64,000 nucleotides of DNA from P36-A1 sp049478495 (lineage in GTDB: Bacteria > Bacillota_I > Bacilli_A > JAJDGJ01): the NCBI RefSeq assembly GCF_049478495.1, contig NZ_CP168083.1, forward strand, positions 558,001 through 622,000, given 5' to 3'. The notes below the pieces were generated by a model. The model was not told where the DNA came from. It worked only from the letters and a program-made list of their open reading frames with translations, and searched no databases. The position numbers and the translations under genes are program-made. Position 1 is the first letter of the stretch. The number at the start of each line of letters is the position of its first letter. Positions 41,599 through 50,883 of the stretch are shown in pieces.

Positions 41599-42783
41599 TT
41601 ATTCACTAAGATATTCATCTAAATTTAAATCTAAATCATAATCAATACTATCATATTCAAAACCATTTAAATTATAAAATTCTGTTCTAAATTGATCTAC
41701 ATCTAATAATTCATAAAAATTTTCAGGTGTATATGAGTTCATTAATTTAATAACATCTTTTTGAATATCTTCTTCTAATTCTATAGCATCTAATCTAATA
41801 ATATTATTATCGTCTAAAATAATGTTATTCTTAAAAATCATTTCACTAAATAAACGATATTTGTGATCAATAATGCTTTCATATTTATTTTTTTCTTTCA
41901 TTACTTTATTTAAAGAAGAAACATATAAAGCAATACCAGGTATATAAATACTTGCTTTTGTAATGACTGATTGTGAAGAACAAATATAACTTGTACCATT
42001 TAAACTAGCTAACAAATTATTAATATCTTCATTTTTTTTCTCTAAATCTCTTTTAGCTTGACCAATTGTTCCATCTTTATAAATATCATAAGTGATAGGT
42101 GAACCAATATAAGTATATGCTAAAGCTTTAACATTATCATTTAAAAGATCATTATCTTTTAAGACTTCCATCCATAACAAGAAATCTTCACCACCCATAA
42201 CTTTAATAGTTTCAGCAATTTCTTGGTTTGAAGCAGGTTCTATAGTTGTATTCTTTAATAATTTTTTACTTAAATCAATACTATCAGCATTGAATGATTT
42301 ATTAATTGGTTTTAAAGCAGATGTATATTTTTCATTAGTCACTGGATCAACTCTAACACCGCTAGCCACTGAATAAATAATCATATCTATTTTCTTATTC
42401 ATTCTTTTAAAATCATCAACAACAAGTTGTTTAGTTTCATTGCTAAAGCAATCAGCATTTAAATCATCACATGGAATATTATTGTCCATAAAGTGTTTTT
42501 TTACATAATAATTATTGTAAAAACCAGCAGTACCACTACTTCTTTTTCGCGGTCCACTTTCATATGAGACATTGTAAGTATAAGCATTAGCTTTTAATGC
42601 TAAAACTAGTCTAGTCGCTAATCCATAACCACTACTTCCCCCGATAATAAGGACATTTATTGGTGATTCATTAATTAATTCTTTATCATTTAATTCTTCT
42701 ATTTGATGCAATATATTTAATTGACAACCTAATGGGTGTGAATTAAGCGCAATGTTGTTTCTAATGATTGGTTTAATTATCAT
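41599..42783 (-). CDS. fabV: Enoyl-ACP/enoyl-CoA reductase FabV
   Basis: A 394-residue single-domain reductase of the FabV/Ter family, which reduces the trans-2-enoyl group with NADH in the last step of each elongation cycle. The NADH motif VLIIGGSSGYGLATRLVLAL is near residue 45. The block SYESGPRKRSSGTAGFYNN (near 78) and the catalytic Tyr-x8-Lys in SPITYDIYKDGTIGQAK (near 226) are intact. It is transcribed away from accB, and the shared promoter region holds three FabT-type boxes. No FabI or FabK is in the fab cluster, so this is the probable enoyl reductase of the pathway. Confidence 0.93.
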   Translation of the reverse strand: MIIKPIIRNNIALNSHPLGCQLNILHQIEELNDKELINESPINVLIIGGSSGYGLATRLVLALKANAYTYNVSYESGPRKRSSGTAGFYNNYYVKKHFMDNNIPCDDLNADCFSNETKQLVVDDFKRMNKKIDMIIYSVASGVRVDPVTNEKYTSALKPINKSFNADSIDLSKKLLKNTTIEPASNQEIAETIKVMGGEDFLLWMEVLKDNDLLNDNVKALAYTYIGSPITYDIYKDGTIGQAKRDLEKKNEDINNLLASLNGTSYICSSQSVITKASIYIPGIALYVSSLNKVMKEKNKYESIIDHKYRLFSEMIFKNNIILDDNNIIRLDAIELEEDIQKDVIKLMNSYTPENFYELLDVDQFRTEFYNLNGFEYDSIDYDLDLNLDEYLSE

Positions 42784-42800
42784 ATTTAATTCTCCTTCTA

Positions 42801-42829
42801 TTGACTTGTTGATAACATTATACTATAAT
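42801..42829 (+). promoter_or_regulatory. Promoter of the acc-fab operon
   Basis: TTGACT (42801-42806), a 17-base spacer, TATAAT (42824-42829). The start site would fall at the first FabT-type box. Confidence 0.85.
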
Positions 42830-42845
42830 TTTGTTTGATAATCAA
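42817..42845 (-). promoter_or_regulatory. Promoter of fabV
   Basis: On the minus strand TTGATT (42845-42840), a 17-base spacer, TATAAT (42822-42817). The -35 box is inside the first FabT-type palindrome. Confidence 0.8.
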
Positions 42846-42879
42846 ACTGTTTGAGTATCAAACTATTTGATGTTCAAAC
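42833..42879. promoter_or_regulatory. Three tandem FabT-type operator boxes
   Basis: GTTTGATAATCAAAC (42833-42847), GTTTGAGTATCAAAC (42849-42863) and ATTTGATGTTCAAAC (42865-42879). All share TTTGANNNTCAAA, and their centres are exactly 16 bases apart. Streptococcal FabT binds a related TTTGATTATCAAA box, and a MarR/FabT-like gene closes this operon (52260-52697). Confidence 0.88.
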
Positions 42880-42899
42880 TATAAATACGGAGGTAAGTT

Positions 42900-43325
42900 A
42901 TGGATATTGATAAAATAAAACAGTTAGTTAAGATATTAGAAGACTCTAGTCTTACAGAGCTAGAAGTTAAAGATAAAGATATAAAAATTAAATTAGGTAA
43001 AAAAAATGAAAATGTAGTAATTAATTCTACAACACCACATAACAATCAAATATTGAGCAATAATATAGAAAGTGTTGAAAAAGCTTTAAGCCTTAATACT
43101 TTAAAAGCTCCATTAGTAGGTACATACTATGATAGACCATCACCAGATAAAAATGCTTTTGTTAAGGTTGGGGATAAAGTTAATAAAGGTGATGTTATAT
43201 GTATAATTGAAGCTATGAAAGTTATGAATGAAATCAAAGCAGAAAAATCAGGTGTTATAGCTAAAATACTAGTAGAAGATGGTAGTTTAGTAGAATATGA
43301 TCAATCTTTATTTGAATTGGAGTAG
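42900..43325 (+). CDS. accB: Biotin carboxyl carrier protein of acetyl-CoA carboxylase
   Basis: A 141-residue carrier protein. A flexible linker (about residues 40-65) precedes the C-terminal biotinyl domain with the attachment motif EAMKVMNEI (Lys near residue 106). It carries CO2 between AccC and AccAD. It is the first gene of the long lipid operon, with a GGAGG site, and accC starts six bases after its stop. Confidence 0.95.
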   Translation: MDIDKIKQLVKILEDSSLTELEVKDKDIKIKLGKKNENVVINSTTPHNNQILSNNIESVEKALSLNTLKAPLVGTYYDRPSPDKNAFVKVGDKVNKGDVICIIEAMKVMNEIKAEKSGVIAKILVEDGSLVEYDQSLFELE

Positions 43326-43331
43326 GTATTT

Positions 43332-44696
43332 ATGATTGAAAAAATATTAATAGCTAATAGAGGAGAAATTGCTTTAAGAATAATTAGAGCAGCTAGAGAG
43401 ATGAGTATTGCAACAGTGGCAATACACTCAACAGCAGATAGAGATTCCTTACATGTAAAGCTTGCTGATGAAGCAGTTTGTGTAGGAGGACCTTTACCTA
43501 AAGATAGCTATCTAAACTTCTCTAACATTATTCAAGCTGCAATAAGCACTGGTGCTGATGCCATTCATCCTGGTTTTGGTTTTTTATCAGAAAATGTTGA
43601 ATTTGCTAAGTCTATTGAAGAAGTAGGTATAAAATTTATTGGTCCTAAATGGCAAACCATTGCAATGATGGGAGATAAAGCCATGGCAAGGGAAACAGTC
43701 ATGAAAACAAGTGTGCCTGTTGTTCCAGGATCTGATGGAATAGTAGAAACCGCTACAGAAGCAATAGAAATATCAAAAAAAATTGGACTTCCTGTAATAA
43801 TTAAAGCAAGCAGTGGTGGTGGCGGTAAAGGAATGCGAATTGTATATGATTTAGATAAGATTGAAGAAAATTATTTAAATTGTCAAAGCGAAGCAAGAAA
43901 TGCCTTTGGAGATGAAAGAGTATATATTGAAAAATTTATAGAAAATCCACGACATATTGAAGTTCAAGTAATAGGTGATCAACACCAAAACTATGCACAC
44001 TTATTTGAAAGAGAATGTTCAATGCAAAGAAATAATCAAAAAGTAATTGAAGAAGCTGGGGAAATAAAATTAAAAGAAGAAACAAAACAAAAATTATATC
44101 AAGTAGCTTTAGATTTATGTAAATATATTGATTATCAAAATGCAGGTACTATTGAATTTATTATGGATGAAAATGAAAATTTTTATTTTATTGAAATGAA
44201 TACTCGTATTCAAGTAGAACATCCAGTTACCGAAATGATAACAGGGGTTGATTTAATTCAAGAACAAATAAACATAGCATCAGAATTAGTATTAAGTTTT
44301 AAACAAGAAAAACTTGTAAAAAATGGACATGCTATTGAAGTTAGAATAAATGCCGAAGATCCATATGATAATTTTAAACCAAGTTGTGGTAAAATAAGTG
44401 CTTTACATTTTCCTGGAGGAAATGGAGTAAGAATAGATTCAATGATTTATCAAGATTACATTATTCCACCATATTATGATTCAATGCTTGCAAAAGTGAT
44501 AGTACATGCTAAAAATAGAAAGCAAGCAAATGAAAAAATAATGAGATGTCTAGAAGAAATAGATGTAGTAGGTGTAAATACAAATATTGAATTTCTATTA
44601 GATTTAGTATTAACAAAACCATTTTTAAAAGGTGAGTATAATACATCAACAATAAAAGAGTATCTTGAAAAGGTAGGCGATTTAGGTAATGTTTAA
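43332..44696 (+). CDS. accC: Biotin carboxylase subunit AccC
   Basis: A 454-residue ATP-grasp enzyme that carboxylates biotin on AccB. The N-terminal IANRGEIALRIIRAARE is at residues 6-22. The glycine-rich loop KASSGGGGKGMRIV is near residue 157. The active-site blocks ERECSMQRNNQKVIEEAG (near 223) and FIEMNTRIQVEHPVTEM (near 283) are intact. Length is normal. accD overlaps its end by eight bases. Confidence 0.96.
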   Translation: MIEKILIANRGEIALRIIRAAREMSIATVAIHSTADRDSLHVKLADEAVCVGGPLPKDSYLNFSNIIQAAISTGADAIHPGFGFLSENVEFAKSIEEVGIKFIGPKWQTIAMMGDKAMARETVMKTSVPVVPGSDGIVETATEAIEISKKIGLPVIIKASSGGGGKGMRIVYDLDKIEENYLNCQSEARNAFGDERVYIEKFIENPRHIEVQVIGDQHQNYAHLFERECSMQRNNQKVIEEAGEIKLKEETKQKLYQVALDLCKYIDYQNAGTIEFIMDENENFYFIEMNTRIQVEHPVTEMITGVDLIQEQINIASELVLSFKQEKLVKNGHAIEVRINAEDPYDNFKPSCGKISALHFPGGNGVRIDSMIYQDYIIPPYYDSMLAKVIVHAKNRKQANEKIMRCLEEIDVVGVNTNIEFLLDLVLTKPFLKGEYNTSTIKEYLEKVGDLGNV

Positions 44697-45528
44697 TAAA
44701 CTAGTAAGTAAGAAAGCTAAATCAAGACAAAAAATAAAATTAAAAACGCAAATAAAAGAAGTACCACAAGATTTATATATGGGCTGTCCAAGTTGTAATA
44801 GAACAATCAGAATTGATGAGATGGAGTCAAACTACTTTATGTGTCCAGCTTGCCAACATCACTTTAGAGTAAGTGCAAGTCAAAGAGTAGCCATGACATT
44901 TGACCGTTTTGAAGAATTAATGTACGACATGAAAACTGATGATCCTTTAAACTTTCCAGGATATGAAGATAAAATGACAAGTTTAAATGATAAATATGGA
45001 ATGAAAGATGCAATATTAACTGGATATGCTTCAATAAATGATATTGATTTTATAGCTTGTGTATTAGATCCATTCTTCTTAATGGGTTCAATGGGAAGTG
45101 TTGTTGGAGAAAAGATAACGCAAGCATTTGAAAGAGCAATATCTTTAGATTATCCAATAATTATTTTTTCTACAAGTGGAGGAGCTAGAATGCAAGAAGG
45201 ACTAATATCTTTAATGCAAATGGCCAAAACAAGTGGAGCCGTTGCAGCTCATAATAAAAAAGGTTTGTTATTTATAAATGTAATGTGTGATCCAACTACT
45301 GGTGGTGTAACAGCAAGTTTTGCCTCTTTAGCAGATATTATTCTAGCAGAGCCAAAAGCCTTAATTGGATTTGCAGGACCACGAGTTATCGCTCAAACAA
45401 TAAATAGTGAATTACCAGAAGATTTTCAAAAGGCAGAAATGATGCTTGAGAAAGGATTTGTAGACAAAATAGTATCAAGAAGAGATATGAAAACAACACT
45501 ATACTATTTGCTTGCAATGCATAAATAA
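44689..45528 (+). CDS. accD: Acetyl-CoA carboxylase carboxyltransferase beta subunit AccD
   Basis: A 279-residue subunit with the N-terminal zinc ribbon CPSC (near residue 29) and CPAC (near 51). The crotonase-like carboxyltransferase domain contains STSGGARMQEGLISLMQMAK (near 163) and PTTGGVTASFASLADI (near 203). With AccA it moves the carboxyl group from biotin to acetyl-CoA to make malonyl-CoA. Overlaps accC by eight bases. Confidence 0.96.
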   Translation: MFNKLVSKKAKSRQKIKLKTQIKEVPQDLYMGCPSCNRTIRIDEMESNYFMCPACQHHFRVSASQRVAMTFDRFEELMYDMKTDDPLNFPGYEDKMTSLNDKYGMKDAILTGYASINDIDFIACVLDPFFLMGSMGSVVGEKITQAFERAISLDYPIIIFSTSGGARMQEGLISLMQMAKTSGAVAAHNKKGLLFINVMCDPTTGGVTASFASLADIILAEPKALIGFAGPRVIAQTINSELPEDFQKAEMMLEKGFVDKIVSRRDMKTTLYYLLAMHK

Positions 45529-45529
45529 A

Positions 45530-46333
45530 ATGGAAGAAAACAACAATAAAGCATGGCAACATGTCTTGAAAGCCCGAAAAACTAATAGACCAAAGGTAAA
45601 AGATTACATTAATCATATATTTGATGATTTTATAGAATTACATGGAGATAGATTATACAGAGATGATCAAGCTATTATAGGTGGTATTGCCTTACTAAAT
45701 GAGCATAAAGTAACTGTTATAGGTATTAATAAAGGCGATAGTTTAGAAACTAATTTACAATACAACTTTGGTATGCCACATCCTGAGGGATATCGTAAAG
45801 CTCTAAGATTAATGAAGCAAGCTGAAAAATTCAATCGACCAATAATTACCTTTATCGATACACCAGGAGCATATCCAGGTAAAGAGGCAGAAGAAAGAGG
45901 CCAAGGAGAAGCTATTGCAAGAAATTTATTAGAAATGATCGATTTAGAAGTACCAGTTATAGCAATATTAATTGGAGAAGGTGGAAGTGGTGGTGCATTA
46001 GCACTTGCAGTAGCAAATGAAGTTTGGGTTATGGAAAATTCTATTTATTCAATACTTTCACCAGAAGGATTTGCATCTATATTATATAAAGATGCAAGCA
46101 AAGCAGAAGAAGCAGCTCAAATAATGAAAATAACAAGTGAAGATTTATTAGAGTTAAAAATAGTTGAAAGAATCATAGATGAATTAGATGATATAAATGA
46201 ACACTTTGAAGAAATAACAGAATATCTAAATGAAGCACTAGATGAAAAAATAACACAGATAAGCAAGCTAAGCAAAAAGAAAATAGCAAGCTCTCGTTAT
46301 GAAAGGTTTAGAAAATATGGAAAAAGAAATTAG
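45530..46333 (+). CDS. accA: Acetyl-CoA carboxylase carboxyltransferase alpha subunit AccA
   Basis: A 267-residue partner of AccD. Family blocks are DYINHIFDDFIELHGDRLYR (near residue 23), FGMPHPEGYRKALRLMKQAEKF (near 77), FIDTPGAYPGKEAEERGQGEAI (near 106) and GEGGSGGALALAVANEV (near 145). I prefer the ATG at 45530, just after the accD stop, to an in-frame ATG at 45512 inside accD. Neither has a strong ribosome site, so translation is probably coupled. fabH overlaps the end. Confidence 0.93.
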   Translation: MEENNNKAWQHVLKARKTNRPKVKDYINHIFDDFIELHGDRLYRDDQAIIGGIALLNEHKVTVIGINKGDSLETNLQYNFGMPHPEGYRKALRLMKQAEKFNRPIITFIDTPGAYPGKEAEERGQGEAIARNLLEMIDLEVPVIAILIGEGGSGGALALAVANEVWVMENSIYSILSPEGFASILYKDASKAEEAAQIMKITSEDLLELKIVERIIDELDDINEHFEEITEYLNEALDEKITQISKLSKKKIASSRYERFRKYGKRN

Positions 46334-47294
46334 AGCAAGAATAATTGCAACTGGAAGTTATATTGATGATAATTTCATTTCAAATGATGATTTAGCAACT
46401 GTAATGGATACAAATGATGAATGGATTTATCAAAGAACAGGTATTAAAACAAGAAGTTACTCAAAAATAAATACCTCTGCTATGGCAACTAAGGCAGCAA
46501 AAAAAGCATTAGAAATGGCAAAACTTGAAGCAAATGATATCGATTATATTCTAGTAGCAACTTTCACACCAGATTATAATACACCTTCAACTGCCAACTT
46601 AATCTATAAGAATTTAAACATGAGCAATAAAGCACCAGCACTAGATATAAATGCTGGATGTAGTGGATTAATTTATGGATTAGAACTAGCAAGTATGTTA
46701 ATACATAAATATAAAAGAATTCTTGTAATAGGTGCAGAACACATATCAAAACATTTAAACTTTAATGATCGATCAACATCAATACTATTTGGTGATGGTG
46801 CAAGTGCATTAATACTTGAACAAAGTAATGAAGCAGGAATTATAGATAGCATAATTAAAAGTGAAAGTGACAATACACAAGCAATACTTGGTAGTAATGG
46901 TATTAATTTACAAACACCATTTACCAATATAGATTTTAATCAAGATAGATATGTCCACATGAAAGGACAAGAAGTCTTTAAATTTGCTACTAAAGCATGT
47001 AAGACTTCTATTCAAGATATAATGAAGAAAAATAATATATCAAGTAAAGAAATAGACTATGTCGTATTACATCAAGCAAATCAACGAATAGTAGATTTTG
47101 CAATTAAAGTATTAAAGATGGAAGTAGCCAAATTTCCAGGAAACATTGAAAAATATGGAAATACTTCAGCCGCATCTATAGGAATTGTATTAGATGAATG
47201 CAATCGAAAAAAGATGTTTAAAGCAAAAGATAAAATAATCTTAACTGCTTTTGGAAGTGGATTAACATATGGTTCAGTATTGTTGGAATGGTAA
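46317..47294 (+). CDS. fabH: Beta-ketoacyl-ACP synthase III FabH
   Basis: A 325-residue condensing enzyme that joins acetyl-CoA and malonyl-ACP to start each fatty acid. The Cys-His-Asn triad is visible: Cys in NAGCSGLIYGLELA (near residue 111), His in VVLHQANQRI (near 243) and Asn in YGNTSAASIGIV (near 277). The ATG at 46317 is preferred over 46299 because AAAGG sits upstream and the protein then begins like other FabH (ARIIATGSY). It overlaps accA by 17 bases. Confidence 0.95.
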   Translation: MEKEIRARIIATGSYIDDNFISNDDLATVMDTNDEWIYQRTGIKTRSYSKINTSAMATKAAKKALEMAKLEANDIDYILVATFTPDYNTPSTANLIYKNLNMSNKAPALDINAGCSGLIYGLELASMLIHKYKRILVIGAEHISKHLNFNDRSTSILFGDGASALILEQSNEAGIIDSIIKSESDNTQAILGSNGINLQTPFTNIDFNQDRYVHMKGQEVFKFATKACKTSIQDIMKKNNISSKEIDYVVLHQANQRIVDFAIKVLKMEVAKFPGNIEKYGNTSAASIGIVLDECNRKKMFKAKDKIILTAFGSGLTYGSVLLEW

Positions 47295-47327
47295 TAAATT
47301 AAAAATAAAATCATGGAGGATTTAAAA

Positions 47328-47549
47328 ATGAACACAAAAGTAAAAGAAATTATTGGAGATATTTTAGATTTAGAAGTAAGTGAGATTTCAGATACAGCAA
47401 ACATTTTAGACGATTTAGGAGCAGATTCAATTGCAGTAATGGAAATTGTAATGGAATTAGAAACAGAATATGATATTGAAGTAGATACTGCAGACATCCC
47501 ATCATTAAAAACAGTAACAGATATTATAACTTATATCGAAAGTAAATAA
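47328..47549 (+). CDS. acpP: Acyl carrier protein
   Basis: A 73-residue acidic helical protein that carries growing acyl chains on a phosphopantetheine arm. The attachment Ser is in LGADSIAVMEIVMELE (Ser near residue 35; DSI where most have DSL). The ATG at 47328 is chosen because its GGAGG site lies at 47315-47319, inside a slightly longer frame. fabD starts in the stop codon (TAATG). Confidence 0.95.
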   Translation: MNTKVKEIIGDILDLEVSEISDTANILDDLGADSIAVMEIVMELETEYDIEVDTADIPSLKTVTDIITYIESK

Positions 47550-48472
47550 TGAGAGCATTATTATTTGCAGGTCAAGGGCAACAATACTTAGGTATGGCCC
47601 TTGATTTATTAGAAAATTATCAAAGTGTAAGGGATGTTTTTGACAAAGCTAGTAAAATTACAAAGATAGATTTAATAGCTTTATTAGAAGATGAAAAAAT
47701 GAATAAAACAACATATACTCAACCATTAATGTTGACCTTAAATCAAGCGATATTTGAATTGTTAATAGATAATAATATCGAATATGATTATGTAGCAGGA
47801 TTATCATTAGGAGAGTATAATGCCTTAATTGCAGCCGATGTTATCTCATTTGAAGATGCATTAAAAATCGTGCAACAAAGAGCATTAATAATGGACAGTG
47901 CAACAAAACCATACTCAACTTCAATGGCTGCAGTTTTAAAAGCAGACATAAGTAAAATAACAGAAGTTTTAAATAGTGAAGAATTAGAAAATAAAGTTGG
48001 AATTTGTAATATTAATACATTTGATCAAATTGTAATAGGTGGAAGCAAAGAAAAATTATCACAGGCAATAGAGCTTTTAAAAGATGCTGGATTTAAAAGA
48101 GTTATACCATTAGAAGTATCAACTGTATCACATATGCACCTTTTAAATGATGCCTCATTAAAACTTAATAAAGTATTGAAAGAATATGAGTTTAAAAAAC
48201 CAACAAAAAACTTTATAAACAATGTTGAAGCAAAAATACAAACTGATAATTATAGTGATTCTTTAACAAGACATATAGCACAGCCTACTAAAATGGCTAA
48301 TATCATTGATTTAATGCTAGATAATGGTGTAGAGGAATTTGTTGAAGTTGGACCTAAAAAAGTTTTAAGTGGCTTTGTCAAAAGCATCGCAAAGAAAAAA
48401 GATAAAAATGTAATTATTGATAATGTTTATGACTATAATACATTAAATCAATATATTAATAAGGAGCAATAA
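47549..48472 (+). CDS. fabD: Malonyl-CoA--ACP transacylase FabD
   Basis: A 307-residue acyltransferase that moves malonyl groups onto ACP. The N-terminal FAGQGQQYLGMALDL (residues 5-19), the active-site Ser in AGLSLGEYNALIAADV (near 89) and His in VSTVSHMHLL (near 194) are intact. It overlaps acpP by one base. fabG follows after three bases. Confidence 0.95.
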   Translation: MRALLFAGQGQQYLGMALDLLENYQSVRDVFDKASKITKIDLIALLEDEKMNKTTYTQPLMLTLNQAIFELLIDNNIEYDYVAGLSLGEYNALIAADVISFEDALKIVQQRALIMDSATKPYSTSMAAVLKADISKITEVLNSEELENKVGICNINTFDQIVIGGSKEKLSQAIELLKDAGFKRVIPLEVSTVSHMHLLNDASLKLNKVLKEYEFKKPTKNFINNVEAKIQTDNYSDSLTRHIAQPTKMANIIDLMLDNGVEEFVEVGPKKVLSGFVKSIAKKKDKNVIIDNVYDYNTLNQYINKEQ

Positions 48473-48475
48473 TTT

Positions 48476-49216
48476 ATGAATAAAAGTGCAATAATAACAG
48501 GTGGTTCTAGAGGAATAGGACTTGCAATTTCAAAGAAATTAATTGAAGATGGAATAAACATAATTGCAACAGGTATTGGTGAAATAGAAGAACAAAACAT
48601 TATAGATGCAAAGGAACTTGCTGAACAAAACAATGTTAGCTATACCTATATTGAAGCAAATGTTGTCGATAAAGAACAATGTCAAAAAGTAGTAGAGAAA
48701 ACCTTAGAAATGTTTGAAAAGGTCGATATATTAGTTAATAATGCTGGTATTACAAATGATATGTTATTAATGAAAATGAAAGAAGAAGATTTTAGTAGAG
48801 TTTTAGAAATAAACTTAGTAGGATCTTTCAACATGATAAAAGCAGTTCAAAAGCCAATGCAAAAAGCTAGATCAGGTAGAATTATTAATATGGGTTCAGT
48901 TATAGGTGAAATTGGTAATGTAGGACAAGCAAATTATGCTGCTTCAAAAGCAGGATTAATGGGATTAAGCAAAAGTGTAGCTAGAGAAGTTGCCGCAAGA
49001 AATATTACATGTAATGTAGTAGCACCAGGTTATATTGATACTGATATGACTAAAAAATTAGATGATTCAGTGAAAGAAAAAATATTAGCAAATGTACCAT
49101 TAAAAAGAATGGGAACAGCACAAGATGTTGCTAACTTAGTAAGTTTTTTAAGCAGTGAACAAGCAGCATATATTACGGGACAAACAATTAATGTTTGTGG
49201 CGGAATGGTAATGTAG
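48476..49216 (+). CDS. fabG: 3-oxoacyl-ACP reductase FabG
   Basis: A 246-residue short-chain dehydrogenase that reduces 3-oxoacyl-ACP with NADPH. The cofactor motif ITGGSRGIGLAI is at residues 7-18. The catalytic triad is Ser in MGSVIGEIGN (near 141) and Tyr-x3-Lys in ANYAASKAGLMG (near 154). The C-terminal YITGQTINVCGGMVM is typical. It has an AAGGAG site and is part of the fab operon. Confidence 0.96.
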   Translation: MNKSAIITGGSRGIGLAISKKLIEDGINIIATGIGEIEEQNIIDAKELAEQNNVSYTYIEANVVDKEQCQKVVEKTLEMFEKVDILVNNAGITNDMLLMKMKEEDFSRVLEINLVGSFNMIKAVQKPMQKARSGRIINMGSVIGEIGNVGQANYAASKAGLMGLSKSVAREVAARNITCNVVAPGYIDTDMTKKLDDSVKEKILANVPLKRMGTAQDVANLVSFLSSEQAAYITGQTINVCGGMVM

Positions 49217-49226
49217 GAGGAAAGTT

Positions 49227-50456
49227 ATGAACAGAGTAGTAATTACAGGATTAGGAATAATATCACCATTAGGTAGTGATGTCAAAACAGCATTTGATAA
49301 TGCAATTGCTGGAGTTAGTGGAATTGATTATATTACAAAGTTTGATGCAAGTGAACTAAAAGTTAAAATTGCAGCACAAGTAAAAGATTTTAATGCCTTA
49401 GATTATATTGCTAAAAGAGAAATAAGAAGACAAGATTTATGCTCACAATATGCAGTAGCAGCAGCAACTCAAGCATATAATGATGCTGGTTTAAACAAAG
49501 ACAATCATAATCCTGATGATTTAGGAGTTTGGATTGGAACTGGAATGGGTGGTTTAGAAACCTTTGCAAGAGACATTAGAGTAAGTATAGAAAAAGGAAT
49601 TAACAAAATACCTCCAATGTTTGTACCAATGATAATACCAAATATGCCAGCTGGAAATGTAGCAATTGCTTTAAATGCTAAAAATACATGTAGTTGCACA
49701 ACAACAGCTTGTTCAGCAGGAACAAATGCTATTGGAGATGCATTTAGATGGATTAAATATGGAGATGCTAAAATAATGTTAGCAGGTGGAACAGAAGCTG
49801 GAATTGTTAAAGAAACAGTAGCAGGATTTAATGCACTAAGCGCTTTAAGTACCAATGAAGATCCTAAAACAGCTTCAAGACCTTTTGATAAAGAAAGAGA
49901 TGGTTTTGTTTTAGGTGAAGGTAGTGGAGTTATAGTTTTAGAAGAATTAGAACATGCCTTAGCAAGAAATGCTAAGATATATGGTGAAGTATTTGGATAT
50001 GGTTCAACTTGCGATGCCTTTCATATAACTTCTCCATCAGGAGAAGGGGCTGTTAAAGCTATTGAAAAAGCATTAAAAGAAGCTAAGATAGAACCAAAAG
50101 ATATTGATTATATTAATGCTCATGGTACAAGTACTCCTTTAAATGATAAATTTGAAACTAAAGCAATAAAAGATGTTTTTAAAGAAGATGCTTACAAAGT
50201 TAACATTTCTTCAACTAAGTCAATGCATGGACATGCATTAGGAGGAGCAGGAGGAATTGAAGCTGTATTAACAACATTAGCAATACAAAACGATATTTGC
50301 CCTCCAACAATTAATTACCATACACAAGATGAAGAACTAGATTTAAACTATACACCAAATAAAGCCGTAGCAAGAACAATAAATTATGCTATGTCAAATT
50401 CATTAGGATTTGGTGGACATAATGCTATAATAGTATTAGGAAAGTATGGTGAATAA
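49227..50456 (+). CDS. fabF: Beta-ketoacyl-ACP synthase II FabF
   Basis: A 409-residue elongating condensing enzyme. The active-site Cys is in TTACSAGTNAIGDAF (near residue 162). The two His are in INAHGTSTPLNDKFET (near 300) and SMHGHALGGAGGIEAV (near 337). Length is normal. It has a GGAGGAAAG ribosome site. fabZ follows directly. Confidence 0.96.
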   Translation: MNRVVITGLGIISPLGSDVKTAFDNAIAGVSGIDYITKFDASELKVKIAAQVKDFNALDYIAKREIRRQDLCSQYAVAAATQAYNDAGLNKDNHNPDDLGVWIGTGMGGLETFARDIRVSIEKGINKIPPMFVPMIIPNMPAGNVAIALNAKNTCSCTTTACSAGTNAIGDAFRWIKYGDAKIMLAGGTEAGIVKETVAGFNALSALSTNEDPKTASRPFDKERDGFVLGEGSGVIVLEELEHALARNAKIYGEVFGYGSTCDAFHITSPSGEGAVKAIEKALKEAKIEPKDIDYINAHGTSTPLNDKFETKAIKDVFKEDAYKVNISSTKSMHGHALGGAGGIEAVLTTLAIQNDICPPTINYHTQDEELDLNYTPNKAVARTINYAMSNSLGFGGHNAIIVLGKYGE

Positions 50457-50457
50457 A

Positions 50458-50883
50458 ATGTTACTTAATTCAAATCAAATACAAGAAATAATTCCTCATA
50501 GATATCCCTTTTTATTAGTTGATCAAATTTTAGAAATGAGTGAAACTACTGTAGTTGGAAAGAAAAACATCTCAGTTAATGAAATGCAATTTTTAGGACA
50601 CTTTCCACAAAAGCATGTAATGCCAGGTGTATTAATTTGTGAAGCACTTGCTCAAGCTGGAGCCGTTTTACTATTAAGCAGAGAAGAGTATAAAGGAAAA
50701 ATTGCTTATTTTGCTGGAATGGATAAAGTGAAATTTAAAAAACAAGTAATACCAGGAGATACTTTAATTCTAAAAGTAGAACTTATAAAATTAAAAGGAT
50801 TTATTGGAATTGCCAAAGCAGAAGCCTTTGTAGAAGATAAGTTAGTATGTAGTGGAGAGTTGAAATTTGCTATTGAACTATAA
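50458..50883 (+). CDS. fabZ: 3-hydroxyacyl-ACP dehydratase FabZ
   Basis: A 141-residue hot-dog-fold enzyme that dehydrates 3-hydroxyacyl-ACP. The first block is IIPHRYPFLLVDQI (residues 11-24). The active-site His is in FLGHFPQKHVMPGVLICEALAQ (near 45), followed by the catalytic Glu. ATG 50458 is chosen over 50446 because GGTGA sits just before it. No FabA or FabM is seen, so how double bonds for unsaturated fatty acids are made is not shown in this window. Confidence 0.95.
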   Translation: MLLNSNQIQEIIPHRYPFLLVDQILEMSETTVVGKKNISVNEMQFLGHFPQKHVMPGVLICEALAQAGAVLLLSREEYKGKIAYFAGMDKVKFKKQVIPGDTLILKVELIKLKGFIGIAKAEAFVEDKLVCSGELKFAIEL

